DNA of 64,000 nucleotides, taken from the NCBI RefSeq assembly GCF_025465945.1, contig NZ_JANLNW010000034.1, forward strand, positions 107,967 through 171,966. The letters are read 5' to 3'. This DNA is from Pseudomonas sp. 6D_7.1_Bac1 (lineage in GTDB: Bacteria; Pseudomonadota; Gammaproteobacteria; Pseudomonadales; Pseudomonadaceae). A program made the position numbers and the translations under genes. The notes beneath the pieces are model-generated. The model was not told the DNA's origin and searched no databases. It saw only the letters and a list, made by a program, of their open reading frames with translations. Within the stretch, counting starts at the first letter, position 1, and each line of letters opens with the position of its first letter. Below, piece after piece: positions 9,980 to 18,622 of the stretch.

Positions 9980-10349
9980 TGGAAACATCCTTTTTTGTTG
10001 TTGTTGGGCGCTTTATTCGAAAGGGTTCGAGCGCTATTTTCACCGAGGCAGGATCCCCATCCTGGTCTCGGCTTACTGCCGGGTGCTGCGTAGAAACTTT
10101 TGCACATTATTCAGATTCGAAAAAATATAGACAAGAAACACTGCTGTCAAAGGTCGAAAGTGAACCATTGGTCATATTTTAACTATTCGTCAGGTGAATG
10201 ATCATTTGGGTGGCCTCGGGAAGCCGCTGGATTTTCTCCTGTGTTTGCCTGTCCTTAAGGGATTAGGGCCCGGTAATAGAGCCTTTTGCTCAGTGATGGC
10301 CTAGAATCCAGCGCAGTGTTTTTCTTCTATCGCCAGGCCTGGAGCTGCC

Positions 10350-10820
10350 ATGACGCCCGCATTGGATCTGTTAAAAAAAGTTCGTGCCGAACATCGTGTG
10401 CACAGTTATGAACATGATCCGAAGGCAGCATCCTACGGGTTGGAGGCCGCGGAAAAGCTTGGGCTGGATCCGGCACAGGTGTTCAAGACGTTGCTGGCGG
10501 CGAGTGAGAAGGGGGAATTGCTGGTGGCCGTGGTACCGGTCGTCGGAAGCCTGGACTTGAAGGCGCTGGCTCAGGCCGCCGGGGTGAAAAAAGTCGAAAT
10601 GGCTGATCCCGCCGCAGCGCAACGGGCGACCGGCTACTTGCTGGGCGGAATCAGTCCGTTGGGGCAGAAGAAGCGTTTACGCACGTTCATTGATAACAGC
10701 GCTCAGCCTTTTGCGAGCATTTACGTCAGCGCGGGCCGGCGTGGTCTTGAGGTCGAGTTGGCGGCGACGGTGCTGGCCGAGCACACCCAGGCCAAATTCG
10801 CCGATATCGGTCGGGTCTGA
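10350..10820 (+). CDS. ybaK: Cys-tRNA(Pro) deacylase YbaK/EbsC
   Basis: Free-standing editing domain of 156 residues that hydrolyses Cys-tRNA(Pro) made in error by prolyl-tRNA synthetase. Family landmarks are the catalytic-region Lys in [22 protein letters not shown], and the [14 protein letters not shown] loop that is nearly invariant in YbaK proteins. It stands alone on the plus strand, divergent from glpF. The start at 10350 follows GGAGCTGCC. Function by homology is firm; no regulatory signal stands out. Confidence 0.93.
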   Translation: MTPALDLLKKVRAEHRVHSYEHDPKAASYGLEAAEKLGLDPAQVFKTLLAASEKGELLVAVVPVVGSLDLKALAQAAGVKKVEMADPAAAQRATGYLLGGISPLGQKKRLRTFIDNSAQPFASIYVSAGRRGLEVELAATVLAEHTQAKFADIGRV

Positions 10821-10917
10821 CTGCTGCGCTGTATGGTGAAAATCGGCAGGCTCTGTCTCTGGTTGCCGTGCCGTGACTCATGCATGCTCGTCCTCACCTA
10901 CAAGAAGGAGAGCATCC

Positions 10918-11700
10918 ATGCAGCTAGCGTTTCATCAGGTCGATGCATTCAGCGACCGACCGTTCAGTGGCAACCCGGCAATGGTCTATCGGCTCGACGC
11001 CTGGCTCGCCGATGAGCTGATGCAAAAAATCGCCGCCGAACACAATCTCGCGGAAACCGCGTTTGTGGTGCGTGAGGCTCAAGGTTGGCATATCCGCTGG
11101 TTCACGCCGACCACCGAGGTGCCGTTGTGCGGTCATGCAACGCTGGCCAGCGCTTATGTGTTGTTCGAAATCTATAAAGAACCGGTTGAACGCCTCGACT
11201 TCATCAGCAAATCCGGCCCTTTGAGTGTGAGTCGGGAAGGTGAACGGCTATGGCTGGACTTTCCGGCGATCGAGCCACGCGAAGTGGACGTGACCCTCGA
11301 TGTGGAGCGGGCGCTGGGCGTGCGGGCGCTTGATATGCGGGGTTCCAACGAATTGTTCGTGGTGTTGGAGTCGGAGCAGGCGGTGCTCGATTGCCAGCCG
11401 GACATGGTCGCGCTGGCAAAGTTGCCCTGGCTTGGCGCAATCATCACGGCGCGCGGTACGCAGCATGATTTCGTCTCGCGCTACTTCGCACCGGCCATCG
11501 GTATCAACGAAGACCCGGTCACCGGCTCGACTCATTGCATCCTGATCCCGTACTGGTCGCAGCGTCTGGGCAAATCAAGCCTGACGGCGTATCAGTGTTC
11601 GGCGCGGGGAGGGGAGTTGTTCTGCCGTCTGGAAGGGGATCGGGTGAAGATCGGCGGCAATGCGACGCTGGTGGCCAGCGGGACGTTGATGCTCGGTTGA
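10918..11700 (+). CDS. PhzF-family isomerase-like protein
   Basis: A 260-residue protein of the PhzF phenazine-biosynthesis/epimerase superfamily with the twofold diaminopimelate-epimerase fold. The N-terminal motif FSDRPFSGNPAMV, the presumed catalytic Glu46 in NLAETAFV, PLCGHATLAS, and the C-terminal EDPVTGSTHC are all present. I chose the ATG at 10918, with AAGGAG nine bases upstream, over an earlier in-frame ATG at 10873. No other phenazine genes are nearby, so a role in phenazine synthesis is unlikely. It is one of the widespread PhzF homologues of unknown substrate. Confidence 0.88.
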   Translation: MQLAFHQVDAFSDRPFSGNPAMVYRLDAWLADELMQKIAAEHNLAETAFVVREAQGWHIRWFTPTTEVPLCGHATLASAYVLFEIYKEPVERLDFISKSGPLSVSREGERLWLDFPAIEPREVDVTLDVERALGVRALDMRGSNELFVVLESEQAVLDCQPDMVALAKLPWLGAIITARGTQHDFVSRYFAPAIGINEDPVTGSTHCILIPYWSQRLGKSSLTAYQCSARGGELFCRLEGDRVKIGGNATLVASGTLMLG

Positions 11701-11712
11701 CGGAAACCTACT

Positions 11713-11800
11713 GTGGGAGCGAGCCTGCTCGCGATGGCTGCGCATCAGTTAACGATGATGTCGACTGATACTCTGCCATCGCGAGCAGGCTCGCTCCCAC
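11713..11800. repeat. REP-type inverted pair
   Basis: GTGGGAGCGAGCCTGCTCGC... at 11713-11735 and its reverse complement at 11778-11800 lie between two converging genes. The spacer (AACGATGATGTCGACTGATA) resembles that of the pair at 17229-17316, so the whole pair, not just the arms, seems to be the dispersed unit. Confidence 0.9.
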
Positions 11801-11816
11801 ATTTAATCCGTGTTGG

Positions 11817-12926
11817 TCAGTTGGCGGTGCTGTACCGACGAACCCCGGACTCTACCGCCGGAATGTGCGCTGCCGTGCTGCCGGATGCCTGGAACAGCAC
11901 CAGGTGTTCGGCGGCCACGCGAATACCGACATTGGCGCCAACCAGATGATCGGCATGGCTCGGGAAGATCGATTCCAGTTGGCTGCCGGTCGGCAACTGC
12001 AAGCGATACAAGGTCGATGCGCCCAGAAAGGTCTTGCCGACGATCTGTGCCTTGAGCGGGCTGTCTGGCGCGTAAACGATGTCGTCCGGGCGCAGCAACA
12101 CATCCACCGCGCTACCCGTTGGCCAGGTGTACGCGCGATTACCGCGCAGCACACCCAGTTCGGTCTGCACCGATTCCGGGGTCTGCAACTGACCGCGAAT
12201 GAAGTAACCCTGGCCGATAAAACTCGCCACAAACGGCGTCTGTGGTTCGTGATACAGGTTGTAAGGGGTGTCCCACTGCTCCAGCCGACCTTCCTTGAAG
12301 ACACCGACCTGATCGCTGACGGCGAAGGCTTCTTCCTGGTCGTGAGTTACCAGAATCGCACTGGTGCCACGCGTCTTGAGGATGTCCCGGACTTCATGGC
12401 TGAGCTTGCGTCGTAATTCGCCATCGAGGTTGGAGAACGGTTCATCGAGCAACAGCAGCTGCGGTTCCGGTGCCAACGCCCGGGCCAGTGCAACCCGTTG
12501 TTGCTGACCGCCAGAGAGCTCATGGGGGAAGCGCTTGCCGAGGTTCTTCAGGTTGACCAGTTCAAGCATCTCTTCGCTGACCCGATCTTTCTGTGGATGC
12601 TTGCGAATGCCAAAGGCAATGTTCTCGGCCACACTCAGGTGCGGGAACAGTGCGTAGTCCTGGAACACCATGCCGATCCGGCGTTTCTCCGGTGCGAGGG
12701 TAAAACCGGCGCTGGAGATGGTTTCACCAGCCAGCTGGATTTCCCCTTCGTGAACCGGTTCAAAGCCTGCAATCGCGCGCAGGGTGGTGGTCTTGCCGCA
12801 GCCGGACGAGCCGAGCAGACAGCCGATGTCACCGGCATTGAGGTGCAGGTTAAGGTTCTGGACGACCCGCTGGTCTTGATAGCCGCAGGCCAGATTGCGC
12901 AGGTTCAGCAGCAATGAATGACTCAT
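11817..12926 (-). CDS. ABC transporter ATPase, iron/spermidine type (FbpC/PotA-like), orphan
   Basis: ATPase of 369 residues. Walker A is [10 protein letters not shown]-loop [13 protein letters not shown], signature LSGGQQQR, Walker [13 protein letters not shown], and the switch His is in [10 protein letters not shown]. The C-terminal third is a TOBE-type regulatory domain ([22 protein letters not shown]). This architecture is that of ferric-iron (FbpC) and polyamine/thiamine importers. No permease or binding protein is encoded nearby. Its start overlaps the argF stop (ATGA), so it is translated with argF. I recall the same argF neighbour in P. aeruginosa. Substrate is unknown; a link to arginine or ornithine is possible but unsupported by sequence. 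Confidence 0.85.
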   Translation of the reverse strand: MSHSLLLNLRNLACGYQDQRVVQNLNLHLNAGDIGCLLGSSGCGKTTTLRAIAGFEPVHEGEIQLAGETISSAGFTLAPEKRRIGMVFQDYALFPHLSVAENIAFGIRKHPQKDRVSEEMLELVNLKNLGKRFPHELSGGQQQRVALARALAPEPQLLLLDEPFSNLDGELRRKLSHEVRDILKTRGTSAILVTHDQEEAFAVSDQVGVFKEGRLEQWDTPYNLYHEPQTPFVASFIGQGYFIRGQLQTPESVQTELGVLRGNRAYTWPTGSAVDVLLRPDDIVYAPDSPLKAQIVGKTFLGASTLYRLQLPTGSQLESIFPSHADHLVGANVGIRVAAEHLVLFQASGSTAAHIPAVESGVRRYSTAN

Positions 12927-13846
12927 GCGTGGTGATACGCAGGCTCAACCAGAAATTCGAGCAGGGCTTTTTGCGCATGCAGACGGTTCTCGGCCTGATC
13001 CCAGGCGACCGAACGCGGGTCGTCGAGCAAATCGAGGCTGATTTCTTCTCCGCGGTGGGCGGGCAGGCAGTGCATGAACAGCACATCCTCTGCGGCCAGA
13101 TCGAGCAAGGCACGATTGACCTGGAATGGCGCGAACAGTTTGAGGCGCTTGGCGGTTTCTTCTTCCTGGCCCATAGAGGTCCAGACGTCGGTGCTGACCA
13201 GATGAGCGCCGCGTACCGCATCCCGAGGATCGCGGACGATGGTCACCCGATCGCCGGCCTTGGCCACGAACTCAGGGTTCGGCTCATAACCTTCAGGGCA
13301 GGCGATGCGCAGCTGGAAGTCGAACTGGATCGCCGCTTCTATATAGCTGTTGCACATGTTGTTGCCGTCGCCGATCCAGGCCACGGTCTTGCCCTGGATC
13401 GAACCGCGATGTTCGAGGAAGGTTTGCATGTCAGCCAGCAACTGGCACGGGTGCAGGTCATCGGACAGGCCGTTGATCACGGGCACGCGGGAGTTGGCGG
13501 CGAATTCGGTCAGGGTGCTGTGGGCAAAGGTACGGATCATCACCGCATCGAGCATGCTCGACATGACAATGGCGCAGTCGCCGATCGGCTCGCCACGACC
13601 CAATTGGGTGTCACGTGGCGACAGGAAGATCGCCTGGCCGCCGAGCTGGATCATGCCGGCTTCGAACGAAATACGGGTGCGGGTCGAGGACTTCTCGAAA
13701 ATCATCCCGAGCACACGATTTTTCAACGGCTCGAACAGTACACCGCGGTTACGCAGGTCTTTGAGCTCAATACCTCGACGGATCACGCTGACCAGCTCTT
13801 CGGGCGTGCAATCCATCAGGGAGAGAAAGTGCCTTGCGCTCATCAT
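12923..13846 (-). CDS. argF: Ornithine carbamoyltransferase ArgF
   Basis: Anabolic ornithine carbamoyltransferase, 307 residues, which makes citrulline from ornithine and carbamoyl phosphate in arginine biosynthesis. The carbamoyl-phosphate motif [10 protein letters not shown], the HPCQ motif ([11 protein letters not shown]), the ornithine region [12 protein letters not shown] and the HCLP loop ([10 protein letters not shown]) are all intact. The short N-terminus ([12 protein letters not shown]) matches the anabolic rather than the catabolic ArcB type. An ArgR-type operator overlaps the likely promoter about 110-140 bases upstream. Confidence 0.96.
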   Translation of the reverse strand: MMSARHFLSLMDCTPEELVSVIRRGIELKDLRNRGVLFEPLKNRVLGMIFEKSSTRTRISFEAGMIQLGGQAIFLSPRDTQLGRGEPIGDCAIVMSSMLDAVMIRTFAHSTLTEFAANSRVPVINGLSDDLHPCQLLADMQTFLEHRGSIQGKTVAWIGDGNNMCNSYIEAAIQFDFQLRIACPEGYEPNPEFVAKAGDRVTIVRDPRDAVRGAHLVSTDVWTSMGQEEETAKRLKLFAPFQVNRALLDLAAEDVLFMHCLPAHRGEEISLDLLDDPRSVAWDQAENRLHAQKALLEFLVEPAYHHA

Positions 13847-13948
13847 TGACTACCTTTTTGCAACAGACCGCAGATACTCAAAGCCTTGTTTAACTGAAAA
13901 ACGGGCGAGACCTGCGGCGAAAGCCGCACGGGGCGACGAAATAGGGGA

Positions 13949-13985
13949 AGGCGCGATCTTATAATTAAATGTCGCGTCTTACCAA
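13949..13985 (+). promoter_or_regulatory. Probable ArgR operator over the argF promoter
   Basis: TGTCGC-N8-AA at 13970-13985 fits the Pseudomonas ArgR half-site. A weaker copy, AGGCGC-N8-AA, starts exactly 21 bases before it at 13949. On the minus strand a -35-like TTGGTA and a -10-like TAAGAT with 18-base spacing fall in the same stretch, so binding would block argF transcription. The remaining intergenic bases to 14259 show no other gene. Confidence 0.55.
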
Positions 13986-14259
13986 TAGGGCTACGGTTTT
14001 TAGGGGATTTCAGAGGGGCTACGGGAAAACCGCAGTAGCGCTTTTGAAGCCTGTTTCCTGACAGCAGCAACCTCTTTGTACACTGCACTCGCGAGCCATT
14101 GCAATCAATCGGGGCGGCTAAAGCACGGTATCGGTCGGTTTTTGACTCGTTGGCCAAGGCGTTTGCAGGCAGGATCCGGCAAGCCTTCGGGCTGAAACAT
14201 TTCCTAATCGAAAGTGCTGGGTTATAAATAACTCACGAGCAACGCAGGAAGCCTCTGGA

Positions 14260-14550
14260 ATGGAATCTAAAGAACAGCAGTTGATGGAGTTGCTCGGCCT
14301 GACGGCGCGGTCCCTGACCCACCTGACCGCCTCTGTGACGTCGATGTCCTTCGAGTTGTTGCGTAGCGAAGATGAGGTGACCAAGGCCGCCGGTCGACGG
14401 ATGATCGACCGTATGGCCACCATCAGTGCCGGGCTCGATGAACACTGGCGGCTGATCGGCGAGCTGACGGGTGTGCATGTCGCTCATGAGCAGATCGAAA
14501 CCCTCCAGGAAATCCAGTTGCAGGCACCGCCCAGGCTTCCACAGGGCTGA
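14260..14550 (+). CDS. Small conserved hypothetical protein, helical
   Basis: A 96-residue protein with no recognised domain. It is predicted mostly helical and amphipathic (ESKEQQLMELLGLTARSLTH, later DEHWRLIGELTGVHVAHEQI), without signal peptide, membrane segment or cysteines. GCAGGAAG lies about eight bases upstream of the ATG. It precedes the molybdopterin oxidoreductase by 124 bases on the same strand. Composition and codon use look like the neighbouring core genes, so I regard it as real. No function can be given. Confidence 0.7.
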   Translation: MESKEQQLMELLGLTARSLTHLTASVTSMSFELLRSEDEVTKAAGRRMIDRMATISAGLDEHWRLIGELTGVHVAHEQIETLQEIQLQAPPRLPQG

Positions 14551-14674
14551 TATCGGCTGGCCTGATGGCCCTCGATTCACAAGACGAACGTCGCTGGCGC
14601 AGCGGTCAGTCACGGCCCATAGTTTTGTTCCCGCAACCTCACACGGGTTGCCCTGAATAGAACAGAGAATGGCC

Positions 14675-16780
14675 ATGACCAAGACTCTTCATCACCGTGC
14701 CTGCCACCTGTGTGAAGCCATTTGCGGCTTGACCATCGAAACCACTGCATCCGATGCTGGCGTGCAAATCACCTCGATCAAGGGTGATCCGCAGGACAGC
14801 TTCAGTCGCGGTCACATCTGCCCCAAGGCGGTGGCGCTGCAAGACATCCAGAATGACCCAGACCGCCTGCGACAGCCCATGCTGCGGGTTGGTAGCGAGT
14901 GGCAGGCGATTGCCTGGGACGAGGCGTTTACGCTGGTCGCCGAACGCCTGTCGGCGATTCAGGAGCGCCATGGTCAGAACGCCGTTGCGGTTTATCAGGG
15001 CAATCCCAGCGTGCACAACTATGGGTTGATGACTCACAGCAATTACTTTCTCGGCTTGCTCAAAACCCGCAACCGTTTCTCTGCCACCTCGGTCGATCAA
15101 TTGCCTCACCATCTCACCAGTCATTTGATGTATGGCCATGGTTTGCTGCTGCCGATTCCGGACATCGACCACACCGATTTCATGCTGATCCTGGGCGGCA
15201 ATCCGCTGGCCTCCAACGGCAGCATCATGACCGTACCGGATGTCGAAAAGCGCTTGAAGGCCATTCAGGCCCGAGGCGGCAAAGTGGTGGTGGTCGATCC
15301 GCGTCGCAGCGAGACGGCAGCGATTGCCGATCAGCATGTGTTCGTCCGTCCGGGCGGTGACGCGGCTCTGTTGTTCGGGTTGCTCAATACGCTGTTCGCT
15401 GAAGGTCTGACCCGCGACAGTCATTTGCCGGTAGACGGGCTGGAGGCGGTTCGTCAGGCCGTCGCATCCTTCAGTGCTGAGGCCATGAGCCCTCTGTGCG
15501 CGGTGCCGGCCGGGCAGATCCGTCAGCTGGCGCGAGACTTCGCGGCGGCGAAGACCGCCGTGTGTTATGGCCGTATGGGCGTTTCTACTCAGGCGTTCGG
15601 CACCTTGTGTCATTGGTTGGTGCAGTTGATCAATCTGGTCACCGACAATCTTGATCGGGTGGGCGGCGCGCTGTGCACCGAGCCAGCGGTCGACCTGGTG
15701 GCGTCCACCTCGGGCGGGCATTTCAATCTATGGCAAAGCCGTGTCTCGGGCCGTCCGGAATATGCCGGTGAGTTTCCAGTGTCGGCGCTGGCCGAAGAGA
15801 TGCTCACCGAAGGCGAAGGGCAGGTGCGGGCGTTGATCACCGTGGCCGGCAACCCTGTGTTGTCGACGCCCAATGGCCGACAGCTGGAGCAGGCGCTGGA
15901 TGGGTTGGAGTTCATGCTCAGCATCGACCTGTACATCAATGAGACCACGCGTTACGCCGACTTGATTCTGCCCTCGACCTCGGCGTTGGAAAACGATCAC
16001 TACGACACCACGTTCAATATGTTCGCGGTGCGCAATGTCAGCCGTTTCAATCGGGCCATCCTGCCCAAGCCGGAAGGTGCGCTGCACGATTGGGAAATTT
16101 TCGTCGGCCTGGCCCAGGCCTTTGCCGCGAAGACTGGCAAGGAGCTCAAACCAACGATGCCCCCCGCGAAGATGATCGACCTCGGTTTGCGAGCCGGGCG
16201 CTATGGTGATGCTTCGCCGCACAAACTGTCGGTGGCGAGCTTGTTCGATCATCCTCATGGGGTCGACCTTGGCGCTCTCCAGGCAAACCTGGCTCCGCGT
16301 CTGAAAACCGCCAATCAGCGCGTGCAGGCGGCGCCACCGGCGATCCTGGCCGACCTCGCGCGATTTGCCGCGTTGCAAGCGCCGCCTGCCGATGAGCTGT
16401 TGATGATCGGTCGGCGCCATGTGCGCAGCAATAACTCGTGGATGCACAACTACCACCGCTTGGTGAAAGGTAAGCCGCGTCATCAGTTATTGATGCACCC
16501 GGATGATCTCTCCAGTCGCGGGCTGATCGATGGGCAGCGGGTGCGGGTCAGCTCACGGGTTGGGGTCATTGAAGTTGAAGTACTGAGCAGCGTCGAGATG
16601 ATGAAAGGCGTGGTCAGTCTGCCACACGGTTGGGGTCATGCCCGACCGGGAGTGCAAATGACCATTGCCATGGGGCAGCCGGGCTCCAGCGCCAATGACC
16701 TGACCGATGAGCGCCAGCTCGATGAGTTGTCCGGAAACGCGGCGCTCAATGGTGTGCCGGTGACTGTCGCGGCGGCGTAG
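14675..16780 (+). CDS. Molybdopterin-dependent oxidoreductase (FdhF/BisC superfamily)
   Basis: A 701-residue bis-molybdopterin enzyme. The N-terminal [4Fe-4S] domain has C10-x2-C13-x3-C17 and C49 (HRACHLCEAICG ... GHICPKA). A Moco-binding core follows (YQGNPSVHNYG, LILGGNPLASNG, VVVDPRRSETAAIA, GNPVLSTPNG), then the C-terminal dinucleotide-binding domain (LLMIGRRHVRSNNSWMHNY, LPHGWGHARPG). There is no Tat signal, so it is probably cytoplasmic. Near the position of the metal ligand (SATSVDQLPHHLTSHLM) I see no Cys or selenocysteine, so it is probably not a formate dehydrogenase. ATG at 14675 has AGAGA six bases upstream; 14669 is an alternative. No partner electron-transfer subunit is adjacent. 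Confidence 0.85.
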   Translation: MTKTLHHRACHLCEAICGLTIETTASDAGVQITSIKGDPQDSFSRGHICPKAVALQDIQNDPDRLRQPMLRVGSEWQAIAWDEAFTLVAERLSAIQERHGQNAVAVYQGNPSVHNYGLMTHSNYFLGLLKTRNRFSATSVDQLPHHLTSHLMYGHGLLLPIPDIDHTDFMLILGGNPLASNGSIMTVPDVEKRLKAIQARGGKVVVVDPRRSETAAIADQHVFVRPGGDAALLFGLLNTLFAEGLTRDSHLPVDGLEAVRQAVASFSAEAMSPLCAVPAGQIRQLARDFAAAKTAVCYGRMGVSTQAFGTLCHWLVQLINLVTDNLDRVGGALCTEPAVDLVASTSGGHFNLWQSRVSGRPEYAGEFPVSALAEEMLTEGEGQVRALITVAGNPVLSTPNGRQLEQALDGLEFMLSIDLYINETTRYADLILPSTSALENDHYDTTFNMFAVRNVSRFNRAILPKPEGALHDWEIFVGLAQAFAAKTGKELKPTMPPAKMIDLGLRAGRYGDASPHKLSVASLFDHPHGVDLGALQANLAPRLKTANQRVQAAPPAILADLARFAALQAPPADELLMIGRRHVRSNNSWMHNYHRLVKGKPRHQLLMHPDDLSSRGLIDGQRVRVSSRVGVIEVEVLSSVEMMKGVVSLPHGWGHARPGVQMTIAMGQPGSSANDLTDERQLDELSGNAALNGVPVTVAAA

Positions 16781-16798
16781 GTATGTCTGTTGGGGAGA

Positions 16799-16820
16799 CC
16801 GAGCATGGCGCTCGGCTTTC
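16799..16820 (+). terminator. Weak terminator after the molybdopterin oxidoreductase
   Basis: CCGAGC pairs with GCTCGG around ATGGC and is followed by CTTTCCGTT. The stem is short and the T-run poor, so some read-through into grxD is possible. Confidence 0.4.
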
Positions 16821-16877
16821 CGTTACAATGCGTCACCGTGCCGACAACTGAGTCGGAAAGTTCAGCCGAGGTGCTCC

Positions 16878-17219
16878 ATGGATATCATCGAAACTATTAA
16901 AGAGCAGATTGCTAACAACACCATTCTGCTTTACATGAAAGGCTCGCCGAATGCCCCACAGTGTGGCTTCTCCGCGAAAGCCGCTCAGGCCGTCATGGGC
17001 TGTGGTGAGAAGTTCGCTTACGTGGACATCCTGCAGAATCCGGAAATTCGTGCCAACCTGCCAAAGTACGCCAACTGGCCAACCTTCCCGCAACTGTGGG
17101 TCGGTGGTGAGCTGGTCGGTGGTAGCGACATCATGACTGAAATGGCCGCTGACGGTTCGTTGCAAGCCACGATCAAAGCTGCTGTCGAAAAAGCCGCAGC
17201 GAACAAGAGCGAAGCCTGA
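16878..17219 (+). CDS. grxD: Monothiol glutaredoxin Grx4 (GrxD)
   Basis: A 113-residue CGFS-type monothiol glutaredoxin. The active site is Cys29 in PQCGFSAKA; TFPQLWVGGELVGG supplies the cis-Pro and glutathione-binding region, and GGSDIM follows. Such proteins bind a bridging [2Fe-2S] cluster with glutathione and BolA-type partners and carry clusters to apoproteins. A GGTGC ribosome site precedes the ATG. It sits next to bfr and bfd, so this stretch is a small iron-handling neighbourhood. Confidence 0.95.
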   Translation: MDIIETIKEQIANNTILLYMKGSPNAPQCGFSAKAAQAVMGCGEKFAYVDILQNPEIRANLPKYANWPTFPQLWVGGELVGGSDIMTEMAADGSLQATIKAAVEKAAANKSEA

Positions 17220-17228
17220 TCCGCTTTT

Positions 17229-17316
17229 GTGGGAGCGAGCCTGCTCGCGAATGCGGTCTGTCAGTCAATTGTGATGTCGACTGACACGACGCTATCGCGA
17301 GCAGGCTCGCTCCCAC
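17229..17316. repeat. REP-type inverted pair
   Basis: Arms at 17229-17250 and 17294-17316 around a spacer with GTGATGTCGACTGACAC, in the gap between converging grxD and bfr. Same class as at 11713-11800. Confidence 0.9.
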
Positions 17317-17350
17317 AGGGATTTTGGTAAAGACCGGAATTCAGTAATAA

Positions 17351-17387
17351 AAAGCCCCCGCATCTTGTGAGAGAGCGGGGGCTTTTT
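17351..17387. terminator. Bidirectional terminator between grxD and bfr
   Basis: AAAGCCCCCGC pairs with GCGGGGGCTTT around a 14-base loop, with A and T runs on the two sides. It serves both converging genes. Confidence 0.88.
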
Positions 17388-17414
17388 ATTGAGTCGAGAT
17401 TAGCGCCGTAGAAC

Positions 17415-17888
17415 TTACTCGTCGCCCATCTGTGATTGCAGATAGTTCTCGATACCCACTTTGTCGATCAGGCCCAGTTGAGTTTCCAGCCAGTCGATAT
17501 GTTCTTCTTCGGATTCGAGAATGTCTTCGAGCAGTTCACGGCTACCGAAGTCACCGACTGTTTCACAGTGAGCGATAGCCACTTTGAGGTCGGCATGGCC
17601 GATGCGCTCGATACGCAGGTCACACTCAAGCATTTCCTTGGTGTGCTCGCCGATGTGCAGCTTGCCCAAGTCCTGGACGTTTGGCAGGCCTTCGAGAAAC
17701 AGGATGCGCTTGATCAGCTTGTCCGCGTGTTTCATTTCGTCGATGGATTCGTGGTATTCGTGCTTGCCGAGCTTGTTCAGGCCCCAATCTTCATACATGC
17801 GCGCATGCAGGAAGTACTGATTGATTGCGACCAGCTCATTGGCAAGAATCTTGTTGAGGTGCTGGATGACTGTGATGTCGCCTTTCAT
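17415..17888 (-). CDS. bfr: Bacterioferritin (heme-binding ferritin)
   Basis: A 157-residue bacterioferritin subunit; 24 form an iron-storage shell. The ferroxidase ligands are all present: E18, E51, H54, E94, E127 and H130. Met52 (SIDEMKHAD), the axial ligand of the intersubunit heme b, is also kept. This makes it the BfrB-like, heme-containing, catalytically competent type. bfd, its reductase partner, lies 199 bases upstream on the same strand, separated by a terminator. AAGGGCGGG serves as ribosome site. Confidence 0.95.
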   Translation of the reverse strand: MKGDITVIQHLNKILANELVAINQYFLHARMYEDWGLNKLGKHEYHESIDEMKHADKLIKRILFLEGLPNVQDLGKLHIGEHTKEMLECDLRIERIGHADLKVAIAHCETVGDFGSRELLEDILESEEEHIDWLETQLGLIDKVGIENYLQSQMGDE

Positions 17889-18050
17889 GATGGGGTCCCG
17901 CCCTTTAATTACCCTATATAAGGCGGAGTTTGAGCCGAGCAGTTGTTAGTGTCAAACCTAAGTTGTTGAATAATAAATGAAAATTAATCTGAATAAGAAT
18001 GTTTGTGTTCCGCATCCTGACGCTAAGCGGTTGAATTATGGGCATAAAAA

Positions 18051-18074
18051 AACCGGACACTAAGTCCGGTTCTT
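18051..18074. terminator. Terminator after bfd
   Basis: AACCGGAC pairs with GTCCGGTT around ACTAA, with seven A on the left, which is a T-run for the minus strand. It ends the bfd transcript before bfr. Confidence 0.85.
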
Positions 18075-18087
18075 CAGGATGTTCTAT

Positions 18088-18306
18088 TTACGCTGCGGAA
18101 AACTCTGCAGGGTAGGGGATCGCCGCTTGGCTCAACTGCAATTCGGCCAGGGTTTCACGTACCACTTGCTTGGCAAGGCAGGCGCATTTGCCACATTGGC
18201 TGGCAACGCCGGTGGCTTGGCGCACCTCACGGTAGCTGCAGCAGCCTTCATAAATCGCATCGCGGATTTTGCCGTCGGTGACGCCAGTGCAGAGGCAGAC
18301 ATACAT
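18088..18306 (-). CDS. bfd: Bacterioferritin-associated ferredoxin Bfd
   Basis: A 72-residue [2Fe-2S] protein that docks on bacterioferritin at the heme and donates electrons to release stored iron. The four cluster ligands are C4 and C6 (MYVCLCTG) and C38 and C41 (SQCGKCACL), in the unusual arrangement specific to this family. A Fur-like box lies about 55-75 bases upstream, fitting the known iron-starvation induction of bfd. Confidence 0.95.
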   Translation of the reverse strand: MYVCLCTGVTDGKIRDAIYEGCCSYREVRQATGVASQCGKCACLAKQVVRETLAELQLSQAAIPYPAEFSAA

Positions 18307-18360
18307 AAAGTGAGAACCGTCGTTGGTTATGGCTCAATTGCGACGGATCTTAATGTTAAC

Positions 18361-18379
18361 GAGAATGATTGTCAAAGTG
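18361..18379. promoter_or_regulatory. Fur-like box upstream of bfd
   Basis: GAGAATGATTGTCAAAGTG matches the 19-base Fur consensus at about 12 positions, with the left hexamer block GA.AATGAT nearly complete. It lies between bfd (minus) and the peroxiredoxin gene (plus). The rest of this 316-base gap holds no further gene I can see. Confidence 0.55.
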
Positions 18380-18622
18380 GTTTCGGCAAGCTTTGCGCCA
18401 GAGCAGCGACTGTCTGACGAACGGCATGGCGAGGCCCGGGAGTCTGTTACGAAAACCGGCGCCGAGGTTTTTGATGTCGTTGTAAAAACGCTAAGAGCTG
18501 GTCAAAAACGCGGTGTATGATGCTCGGTCCTTGCGAAGGGCACTCGATTCATGAACTTGTCGTTTATCCACGACAGACTGGTTCGATACCGTTCTTCACG
18601 CCACCACACCAGGAGATATCCA

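Noticed and set aside
10918..11700. Phenazine biosynthesis cluster suggested by the PhzF homologue
   Set aside because: No other phz gene is near; PhzF-like proteins are widespread in non-producers.
14675..16780. Selenocysteine formate dehydrogenase
   Set aside because: No in-frame TGA and no Cys at the expected ligand position; no SECIS-like reason to suspect recoding.
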